Assembly (NCBI GenBank): GCA_030837935.1
Contig: JAUQXU010000120.1
Coordinates: forward strand, 1 to 12,556
DNA: 12,556 nt
Reading direction: 5' to 3'
Origin: Candidatus Brocadia sp.
GTDB taxonomy: Bacteria > Planctomycetota > Brocadiia > Brocadiales > Brocadiaceae
Shown piece by piece: positions 6,654 to 12,556 of this stretch (positions are counted from its first letter, which is position 1; each line of letters starts with the position of its first letter). A program made the position numbers and the translations under genes. The notes below the pieces were generated by a model. The model did not search any database. It was not told the DNA's origin and worked only from the letters and a program-made list of their open reading frames with translations.

Positions 6654-7979
6654 TTACAAATAATGCGGTATCAAAGCTACATTTTTTCCCCACCTATTAT
6701 CAAAGATATCAGCATCGAAATTGGAATTGGAATTTCTAGGTAAATTAATATAAAATGTTGTCCCTTTGCCTTCAGTGCTCTCAACAAGGATCTTGCCATT
6801 ATGTGCTTCAACGATTTTGTTCACGATTGCCAAACCTAGACCAGACCCTTCTTGTTTTGTCGTAAAAAATGGGTCAAATATTTTGTGAATGACTTCTTTT
6901 TTGATACCCATTCCTGTATCTCTTATTCCTACTTGGATATCTCCAAGTCCATCATCCCCTTGCATACGTGTAAATACAGTTAAATCGCCCCCAGACACCA
7001 TCGATTGGATTGCATTTAAACAAAGATTCAAAAAAGCCTGCTGTAATTTTTCTGGGTCACACTTTAAAACATCCGTATCTAACTTGCGTTCTTTCAGAAC
7101 ACGGATATTATTAACACCTTTTAATTTCATATCCTCTATCACAAAGAAAAGCGTCTTATCCACTATCTCTGAAATGCGGCTATTCTTTAATTTTAGTCTA
7201 AGCGGGCGTGCAAATATGAGCAGTTCAGTCACCGCTTTATTTAAATTCTTTGTGCCTTGTAGTATATTCTTTACTAATTTTTTTCTTGGATCTGAATCTT
7301 CAAAATCCCGTGCAAGCAAAGCGGAGAACCCTTCTATTCCATTGAGTGGATTACGAATTTCGTGGGCAATACATGCAGCCATAGCACCAATGGCTGCCAA
7401 TTTATCTGCATTTCTCAATCGCGTCTCTAATTCCCTGATTTCAGACAAATCTCTAAATACTTCCACTGCACCTATTGTGTTTTCATTTGCATCTTTAATC
7501 AACGAGACACTACTTTCAATCCACTTTAATGTCCCTTGATTTGTTTCTATCTTCCGTTCCACATCTATACAGTTTTTCCCTCTTTCGAGCGCCAATAGTA
7601 ATGGAGTACTACCGTCACTATCTTTTAAAATCATCTCCACTCTCTTCCCAATTACATCCGATGCGTGTAATTTTAGTATTTTCTCAGCCGCCTTATTAAT
7701 GGTAGACACCTCACCTTTTATATTCACTGCTATGACACCACTGTGAATACTCCGCAAAAGGCTATTTAAATACTTTGTTACATTATCTAACTCAAGTACC
7801 TTGTCTTTTAAACGGGTATTTGTGTGTGCCATTTCTCTGTCAATCTCTTTAACTCTACCTTGAAGCTGATTATAGGCTTCTTCAAGGCGTTGGGTATACT
7901 GATTAAATATGTGGAAGGCATCAGCAAGCTCTGTGTCCCAATTTTTTGTAAATGTATTTATCGACGTATTTTCTATCAT
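6654..7979 (-). CDS. Soluble PAS-domain sensor histidine kinase, partner of the sigma-54 activator
   Basis: This 441-residue kinase should autophosphorylate and pass phosphate to the adjacent NtrC-type regulator. It has a helical, probably coiled-coil N-terminus (about 20-68) and a PAS domain (about 70-180). The dimerisation/phosphoacceptor helix contains AHEIRNPLNGI with phosphorylatable H206. The ATPase domain has an N-box (NLCLNAIQSM, 318-327), DTGMGI (354-359), FDPFFTTK (368-375) and GSGLGLAIV (378-386). No transmembrane segment is visible, so it is cytoplasmic, like FlrB, FleS and FlgS, the known flagellar kinases of this type. It starts 19 bp after the preceding TPR gene with GGGA a few bases upstream, so it is probably co-transcribed from the promoter at 9011-9026. 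Confidence 0.93.
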   Translation of the reverse strand: MIENTSINTFTKNWDTELADAFHIFNQYTQRLEEAYNQLQGRVKEIDREMAHTNTRLKDKVLELDNVTKYLNSLLRSIHSGVIAVNIKGEVSTINKAAEKILKLHASDVIGKRVEMILKDSDGSTPLLLALERGKNCIDVERKIETNQGTLKWIESSVSLIKDANENTIGAVEVFRDLSEIRELETRLRNADKLAAIGAMAACIAHEIRNPLNGIEGFSALLARDFEDSDPRKKLVKNILQGTKNLNKAVTELLIFARPLRLKLKNSRISEIVDKTLFFVIEDMKLKGVNNIRVLKERKLDTDVLKCDPEKLQQAFLNLCLNAIQSMVSGGDLTVFTRMQGDDGLGDIQVGIRDTGMGIKKEVIHKIFDPFFTTKQEGSGLGLAIVNKIVEAHNGKILVESTEGKGTTFYINLPRNSNSNFDADIFDNRWGKNVALIPHYL

Positions 7980-7998
7980 TTTAATCCCACTTTTTTAT

Positions 7999-8946
7999 CT
8001 ATTTGGATTCGTTGCTGTTTGATACTGCAAGCAATAAATTATTTGCAAGTGTATTTTCCTCGCACCAAGACTTCCACCAATTAATATCGTCTATATACCA
8101 CTTTGCTTGTTCAATCAAGTCACTACTCGGATACTGACTAACAAAACGTTGATATACGCTAAAGGCAAGGTCATACTTTTTCATATTCCTATAGCAGTTT
8201 GCGATCTGATACTGAGTCCATGTATATTGATCTAATGAAATATCAGTTTGAGTAATTGATTTATACATTTGCAATGCATTCTCAAACTCACATAATTTAT
8301 AAAAACATTCTGCAAGATCAAATAAACTCATATCACCAACTACCTTCGACAACCGATGGTTTAGTTCATTAGTCAAACCCATCTCCGGCTTCTGATTATT
8401 TTTCATTATGAATCGTTGGACTGTTGTACTACCAACTTGCATAGTTACATCTTTTACGAGATTTAACTTTTCTAATATTGATGACGTGCCAACTACTTCA
8501 GATTTCTCACCGGATTTTAACTGATTATTACCAACTGAGGCAAACACCGGTTCTGTCTTCTTAATCACACCTATTCCAAAGTTTTTTTCATCACCTTTTC
8601 CCATTACCTCTTTTTCCAATCTTTTATATTCATTTTCTAGTTCCTGAAGTTTCTTCCTTTCCGTACTGAGAATTGATATTATATTTTCTATACACTGCTC
8701 TGTTTTTGAATCGGATGAAGGTTCTGGCAGTTTCTGATCATTTACAATTACATAGTCCATTTCTAACTCAATCGGTCTTAGCAATGGTCTTTCAATATCA
8801 TTAGCTACTCCTGTCTTTACAGACACGTTATTTGATTTTGAAGACAAGCTATTTGTTTTTTGAGTATCAACGTACTCTTCGCCAAAAACGGAAGGAACCC
8901 ATACCAAACCAATCCAAATATATATAAGTCCTCTCTTCATTATCAT
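7999..8946 (-). CDS. Exported coiled-coil/TPR protein, first gene of the sigma-54 operon
   Basis: I do not recognise a named family. The 315-residue protein starts with a signal-peptide-like segment (basic MIMKRG, hydrophobic core, then VFGEEY, with likely cleavage near 22). A low-complexity S/N/K region follows, then a probable coiled coil (about 83-116), a linker, and two to three TPR-like helical hairpins (about 203-285). The C-terminus is tryptophan-rich (WYIDDINWWKSW). Coiled coil plus C-terminal TPR recalls CpoB/YbgF, without proven homology. The start at 8946 is preferred (GGTGA 4 nt upstream); 8940 is also possible. A longer TTG frame from 9015 would start inside the -12 box of the sigma-54 promoter and is rejected. 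Position before the kinase and rod genes suggests a flagellar or envelope-assembly role. Confidence 0.8.
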   Translation of the reverse strand: MIMKRGLIYIWIGLVWVPSVFGEEYVDTQKTNSLSSKSNNVSVKTGVANDIERPLLRPIELEMDYVIVNDQKLPEPSSDSKTEQCIENIISILSTERKKLQELENEYKRLEKEVMGKGDEKNFGIGVIKKTEPVFASVGNNQLKSGEKSEVVGTSSILEKLNLVKDVTMQVGSTTVQRFIMKNNQKPEMGLTNELNHRLSKVVGDMSLFDLAECFYKLCEFENALQMYKSITQTDISLDQYTWTQYQIANCYRNMKKYDLAFSVYQRFVSQYPSSDLIEQAKWYIDDINWWKSWCEENTLANNLLLAVSNSNESK

Positions 8947-9010
8947 AAAGTCACCATAATTTTCGTTGAAATTATTAATTTCAAAATAAAATTTCGTTAA
9001 ATGGTAATGT

Positions 9011-9026
9011 AGCAATCATTGTACCA
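9011..9026 (-). promoter_or_regulatory. Sigma-54 (-24/-12) promoter for the TPR-kinase-activator-flgB-flgC-fliE operon
   Basis: The minus strand reads TGGTACAATGATTGCT, matching TGGYACR-N4-TTGCW at every defined position with the correct 10-bp GG-to-GC spacing. Predicted transcription starts near 9000, leaving a leader of about 54 nt before the ATG at 8946. It lies in the only long gap upstream of the regulator genes, so the activator encoded downstream probably controls its own operon. Confidence 0.9.
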
Positions 9027-9083
9027 TCATAAAAGATTGCTTCGTAGATGAATAAATCTGAATGGATTATGCGAAGAACTAAA

Positions 9084-9095
9084 TAGTCTTAACTA
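9084..9095. promoter_or_regulatory. Palindrome upstream of the 9011-9026 promoter, candidate activator site
   Basis: TAGT-CTTA-ACTA is a short dyad centred about 90 bp upstream of the predicted start site. Its 10-bp core AGTCTTAACT matches the core of the palindrome at 3587-3602 (AGTCGTAACT) in 9 of 10 positions, including the dyad arms. Location and dyad symmetry fit an upstream site for the NtrC-type activator; this is inference from two sites. Confidence 0.38.
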
Positions 9096-9158
9096 ATTAA
9101 TAAAGGAAGTGTTAAGCAGATGTATCCTTGGGGTGCCACAAAAAAGATCGCAGTATAT

Positions 9159-9179
9159 TTTATCGTATTGTTCGATAAA
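9159..9179. repeat. Inverted repeat, 7-bp arms with 7-bp loop
   Basis: TTTATCG and CGATAAA form a perfect 7-bp inverted repeat around TATTGTT. It lies about 160 bp past the end of the STN-TPR gene and about 130 bp upstream of the sigma-54 promoter. The stem has only two G:C pairs and no following T-run on the minus strand, so it is a poor intrinsic terminator. It could be a protein-binding dyad or a weak transcript hairpin. Confidence 0.4.
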
Positions 9180-9336
9180 GAATAATTATTTAAAAAAGTA
9201 TAAAAAATAAAAATATCGACATTCTTCAAAGTCTTGAGTTGAAAATTCAGACGAAAATAAACAACATAGATTTCTCAGAATATGAATATTAAACGATGTG
9301 CGTTATTTGAAAGGTTTTATTCTATAAGTTTATTTC

Positions 9337-11169
9337 TTATTGTTGTGTATGTTGTTTAAAGCTTGTAGTCGTACCTAAGGAATCATCGATGGGCCACTTT
9401 AGCCGAACGGTATCTTTAGTATTGCGTAAACCTATCTGATATGCCTTTATTGCTTGTTGTAGATTCCCCATATATTTGTAACATTCACCGATACGATTAA
9501 ACGCATATCGTCGTATTTCATCACTATTAGTTGTTTTTAGTAATTCGAAATAACTATTGATCGCCTCTACGTATTTTTTATCATTAAGAAGTGCATCAGC
9601 CATCCTAATCATAGCTTCAATTACGAGTTCATCCTGAGGATACTGCTTTACAAAACTATCAAATGCGTTATATGCTAACCAATAATCACCCTTGTCAAAA
9701 TAGCACATCCCTATTTCGAATGCCAACGTGCCAGCATTATCATCAATGGGAAATGCCTGCATTCCTTCACGTAATACCTTTATTGCTGACTCCAACATAT
9801 TCATAGCTCTTAGGCTTTTTCCCATACAACAAATTCCGCCAGAAACCTTATTGCTTTTCGGATAGCGCTCAATTGCTTTTCTAAATATTTGAAACGCACC
9901 TAGATAATTATCCAGTTTGTAAAAACAATCACCAAGTAAAAAACTGGCACTTTCACCAAATTCTCCTTCCTGCTCATTCACTAAATAATTGCCTAAAACA
10001 TCTGCGGCATCCTGATATTCATTTAGCAAATACAAGCAATTACCAATTTGATATTCAATCTCCGATCTCATTTGGTCAGAACAATATTTCCATCTCGCTT
10101 TCAAAAATACCTGTATTGCATTCCTATAATCCCCCATTTTCATGTAAGTTTTTGCAATACTGAATTGTGCCTTGGACGCAGCTACAGAATCATCAGTAGC
10201 AAACTCACGAGTGACTTTTTCGTAAATATCTATCGCTTTATTGTAGTGGCCTTGCTCCGTCAATGAGTCTCCTATTGCCAAAAGTACATCGGCAACTAAC
10301 GGATCTTTTGGATACCTGCACAGGAATTGAAAGTATGCTCGCCTTGCACTTTCTGGATCTTTCAGTTTATCGTAGCAACGGCCTATTTTGAATAACGACT
10401 CTTTTGCTTGTGTGCTGCCTCTGTATTTCCCCACAATTATTTGATATTCTTGTAATGCGAGAAAATTAAAACCTAGATCGTAATAATAATTTCCTAACTC
10501 GAAATACGCCTTTACAATTCTCCGATCATTAGGATATTTTATCTGCGCCTTTTGATACAGATGGATGCTCTTGTCCCGATAATATTCAAAGGCTGTATCG
10601 ATATCAAGTTTCGCCAAGGATGTAACAAAAATGGAATCTTCATTTTGAACAAATTCTAAACCACGCATTCCTAGTACCACTTCTAATATATCCTGTAAAG
10701 GACTTTTCTGAATAGAAATATTTATGTAAGAAGCTAAGTAGGTGGGGTCTACTTCGTCATCAACAATAATACTTTTTCCAAAACTTGCAGATAATGCTTG
10801 TAATACATCTGCTACCGTTACTTGAGTTGCATCAATTGAATACACTTGCACATCATAATCGCCCATTTCTTTTTTTAGCACAATGTTCTCATTCGGATTA
10901 ATCACAATCGGTGGTTTACTAGCCTGTTTGCTATTATTTTGACCATAAACTTGAAACCTCGTTTTTTGATTCTGTATTCCTACATCTTCTTTTGTTTCTA
11001 GTATCTGTAATTGCGTCTGAAGCTTTTCTAAATTATCCTTCTCAACATTTAGTTCATGTGTGTTGAATATATTATGAGTAATTTGCTCGCCTTGCACGTA
11101 AGATAAAGTAAATGTCATTAAGAACAAGTATAAAATTAATTGTATTTTAATGGATACAATTCTCTTCAT
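9337..11169 (-). CDS. Exported protein with STN domain and a long TPR array
   Basis: The 610-residue protein has a clear signal peptide (MKRIVSIKIQ, hydrophobic core to about 24, likely cut near VQG-EQ). A short coiled-coil-like segment follows (about 41-62). An STN-like domain spans about 107-185, with VYSIDATQVTVADVLQALS, IIVDDEV and a closing hydrophobic strand pair near GLEFVQNEDSIFV. STN modules occur at the periplasmic N-terminus of secretins and TonB-dependent receptors. About ten TPR-like units follow (about 218-585), each with patterns such as A-x-x-x-G-x-x-Y and tyrosine-proline turns. There is no secretin pore or receptor barrel, so it is probably a periplasmic scaffold rather than a channel. 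It lacks a clear ribosome site and follows the membrane TPR gene by 32 bp. Exact function is unknown. Confidence 0.82.
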   Translation of the reverse strand: MKRIVSIKIQLILYLFLMTFTLSYVQGEQITHNIFNTHELNVEKDNLEKLQTQLQILETKEDVGIQNQKTRFQVYGQNNSKQASKPPIVINPNENIVLKKEMGDYDVQVYSIDATQVTVADVLQALSASFGKSIIVDDEVDPTYLASYINISIQKSPLQDILEVVLGMRGLEFVQNEDSIFVTSLAKLDIDTAFEYYRDKSIHLYQKAQIKYPNDRRIVKAYFELGNYYYDLGFNFLALQEYQIIVGKYRGSTQAKESLFKIGRCYDKLKDPESARRAYFQFLCRYPKDPLVADVLLAIGDSLTEQGHYNKAIDIYEKVTREFATDDSVAASKAQFSIAKTYMKMGDYRNAIQVFLKARWKYCSDQMRSEIEYQIGNCLYLLNEYQDAADVLGNYLVNEQEGEFGESASFLLGDCFYKLDNYLGAFQIFRKAIERYPKSNKVSGGICCMGKSLRAMNMLESAIKVLREGMQAFPIDDNAGTLAFEIGMCYFDKGDYWLAYNAFDSFVKQYPQDELVIEAMIRMADALLNDKKYVEAINSYFELLKTTNSDEIRRYAFNRIGECYKYMGNLQQAIKAYQIGLRNTKDTVRLKWPIDDSLGTTTSFKQHTQQ

Positions 11170-11201
11170 TTTTTTATTGATTCGATTTTAAATTAATGCA
11201 C

Positions 11202-12092
11202 CTATTTCGAAGCAAATGACCGAACTGTGCCAGTAGTTCCGCAAACACCTGCTTCACGAAGCAGTTTTGCTTCTTCCATATAATAATCCGCTATTTTAAA
11301 ATAAGAGTCTACAACCGTTAACTTATCGTCATCAGAACAACATTTCCCCTCTTGTGCCATAACAGCATAAAGCGCTTTCCTGGCCTTTTTAAATTCCCCC
11401 ATTTTTGCATAACACTCTCCTATTTTCAATCTGCTTTTAAATTGATATGAACTGTTAATGTAATCACTATTTAACGACTGAAATACCTTTAATGCATCAT
11501 CGTATCGCTCAGATAAGAAAAAACAATCCCCCAACCGATACATTACGAAATCCTCATTTAAAAAAGGCATTGATTTATTTAAACTTTCTTCATAAAAAGC
11601 TGCAGCACTTTCATAGCACCCTTGTTCGTATAATCTATTCGCCTCTATTACATATTTCGTGTTATCTTTGTGTATTTCAAGTGACCCATTTTTTATATCT
11701 GACACATCTGTATCATTTTTATCGTGTTTTAAATCCTTATTTCTATTATTTTCACCTGCAATGTTATTCATATTATTATCTGAGAACATGTTTTTTTTAA
11801 TAGACTCCATAACCTTTTCTTCCACAATACGCCCAATATCCTCATTTCCCAATTTTATCCAATTCCTTTGGAGTAAAAATAGAAAACAAACTACCCCCAA
11901 TATTACAAAATTAACAGCTATTGCAAGTCCATATTGCCTAAACAATAAAATACTTTGAGAAATATTTAACCCCGATTTTGAAGATTTTTTACCCTCAAAT
12001 TTCTCACTGACATCATCATTCAATATCTCTGTAGTTTTTTGGAGAATTTCCTTTGTGCCTTGCGATTCATCCAGTTTAATCAAATCAGACAT
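11202..12092 (-). CDS. Single-pass membrane protein with extracytoplasmic TPRs
   Basis: I cannot name a family. The 296-residue protein has a charged cytoplasmic N-terminus (1-45) and one hydrophobic segment at about 55-75 (containing LAIAVNFVILGVVCFLFLL) followed by QRNWIK. An N/D/K-rich linker (about 100-145) precedes about three TPR-like hairpins (about 145-275), for example ANRLYEQGCYESAAAFYEES and YRLGDCFFLSERYDDALKVF. Topology is probably N-in with the TPRs in the periplasm, judged only from the single segment. There is no good Shine-Dalgarno sequence. It lies between the STAS gene (30-bp gap) and the STN-TPR gene (32-bp gap), so the three are probably one transcript. The architecture resembles PflB of Campylobacter motors (one membrane helix plus TPRs); homology is not shown. 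Confidence 0.78.
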   Translation of the reverse strand: MSDLIKLDESQGTKEILQKTTEILNDDVSEKFEGKKSSKSGLNISQSILLFRQYGLAIAVNFVILGVVCFLFLLQRNWIKLGNEDIGRIVEEKVMESIKKNMFSDNNMNNIAGENNRNKDLKHDKNDTDVSDIKNGSLEIHKDNTKYVIEANRLYEQGCYESAAAFYEESLNKSMPFLNEDFVMYRLGDCFFLSERYDDALKVFQSLNSDYINSSYQFKSRLKIGECYAKMGEFKKARKALYAVMAQEGKCCSDDDKLTVVDSYFKIADYYMEEAKLLREAGVCGTTGTVRSFASK

Positions 12093-12122
12093 AGTTATAT
12101 CTATCTTAAATTAATCAAATAT

Positions 12123-12509
12123 TTAAACAAAACCTTCTTTAGACCATAAAAGCGTCTTCTCTAGTTTACCAACCTGTGGGCCAATACTAGCTAAAGCTGC
12201 ACCTTCGTTTTCAAATATTGAGATTATTTTGATAATGTCTGTAATATTCAATAACTTTTTAATATTTTCATTCACATTAATTAATTTCAAATCCCTTTGT
12301 TTTTCTCGAAAAAGTTTCACATAATAAACTAGTATGCCTAATGCCTTTGCCGACAGATATTTTGCATGCGTAAGATCGAGTATTACATACTGTGCATCAT
12401 CACTCAATACCTTAAAAAGAGTTTCTAGCTCATCTATTCCCTCATAAACTAAGTCGCCTTTTGGTACCAATATAACAGCCTTCCCATTTTCTTGTTTCTC
12501 AATTTTCAT
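12123..12509 (-). CDS. STAS-domain protein (anti-anti-sigma-like) with altered switch motif
   Basis: The 128-residue protein fits a single STAS domain: VILVPKGDLVYEGIDELETL at the start, the central YVILDLTHAKYLSAKALGIL (41-60), and a final helix region near 85-105. In SpoIIAA-type anti-anti-sigma factors the central turn reads D-S-S-G-L-G with a serine phosphorylated by a partner kinase. Here the aligned residues are S53-A54-K55-A-L-G, so the usual serine positions are lost. It may therefore work as a constitutive or phosphorylation-independent binder. A stop codon lies in frame upstream of the ATG. No partner kinase or anti-sigma factor is visible. It begins the run leading to the two TPR genes; whether it is the true first gene cannot be seen. 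Confidence 0.83.
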   Translation of the reverse strand: MKIEKQENGKAVILVPKGDLVYEGIDELETLFKVLSDDAQYVILDLTHAKYLSAKALGILVYYVKLFREKQRDLKLINVNENIKKLLNITDIIKIISIFENEGAALASIGPQVGKLEKTLLWSKEGFV

Positions 12510-12556
12510 TACACGTTACTCGCTTTGCCATGTGTACAACAGTTCCCATCTCTTTG
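12510..12556 (-). other. Undetermined edge segment upstream of the STAS gene
   Basis: Forty-seven bases remain. One reading frame ends with TAA overlapping the STAS ATG (GTGTAATG), which would be a coupled junction with a preceding gene. A second frame ends 9 bp before the ATG, and a third is open into the gene. The segment is too short to tell which, if any, is coding, and no promoter with the sigma-54 pattern is present. Confidence 0.3.

Larger units (their letters stand above)
8947..9336. other. 390-bp intergenic region dividing the TPR block from the regulator/rod operon
   Basis: No gene is seen. It contains the sigma-54 promoter, the candidate activator palindrome (9084-9095), a CTTAAC...GTTAAG pair (9088-9093 and 9111-9116), the inverted repeat at 9159-9179, and a very A-rich run (about 9189-9215). 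No strong rho-independent terminator is visible behind the STN-TPR gene. The word AGTCTTGAGTT at 9230-9240 recurs inverted at 6637-6647. Confidence 0.7.

Noticed and set aside
8947..9015. N-terminal extension of the coiled-coil/TPR gene to a TTG at 9015
   Set aside because: The TTG is the -12 element of the sigma-54 promoter, the extension lies largely upstream of or at the predicted transcript start, and it would bury the signal peptide behind 23 residues.
9133..9138. Perfect TGGCAC (-24 half) on the minus strand
   Set aside because: No TTGC/GC at the required 10-bp spacing; only half of a sigma-54 promoter.
12460..12480. TGGTACC-like sigma-54 half site inside the STAS gene
   Set aside because: The GG-GC spacing is 9 bp rather than 10, the site is within coding sequence, and there is no nearby start that needs it.

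Overview
All twelve complete genes, plus the 5' end of a thirteenth, lie on the minus strand of AT-rich DNA (roughly 35-40% GC by eye), so transcription runs from high to low coordinates. The organism is a flagellated bacterium with a Gram-negative-type envelope: it has exported TPR proteins, an STN domain of the kind found in outer-membrane secretins and TonB receptors, and a flagellar hierarchy driven by sigma-54. The many envelope TPR proteins and the base composition would fit Planctomycetota such as Brocadiales, or Omnitrophota or Nitrospirota. That placement is a low-confidence guess; no marker gene in the window fixes it.

In transcription order there are three blocks. Block 1 (12509 to 9337) encodes a STAS-domain protein with a degenerate switch motif, a single-pass membrane protein with TPRs, and a 610-residue exported protein combining an STN domain with about ten TPR-like repeats. 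The intergenic gaps are about 30 bp. Block 2 starts from a textbook sigma-54 promoter (9011-9026). It encodes an exported coiled-coil/TPR protein, a soluble PAS histidine kinase, an NtrC-type sigma-54 activator, and the rod and rod-to-MS-ring adaptor genes flgB, flgC and fliE. Block 3 follows a 413-bp gene-free gap with a second strong sigma-54 promoter (3542-3558). It encodes the MS ring (fliF), switch protein (fliG), export regulator (fliH) and export ATPase (fliI, cut by the window edge), packed with overlaps or 2-bp gaps.

The likely logic is that the kinase/activator pair switches on sigma-54 promoters for early flagellar structural genes. Because the pair lies downstream of such a promoter, it probably amplifies its own expression. 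The two strong promoters share an upstream palindromic core (AGTCKTAACT), a candidate activator site. The most novel part is the set of three envelope TPR proteins linked to the rod and regulator genes. By architecture, though not by demonstrated homology, the membrane TPR protein and the exported STN-TPR protein recall the periplasmic motor scaffold pair PflB/PflA of Campylobacter. No RNA genes, mobile elements, CRISPR arrays or convincing intrinsic terminators were seen.
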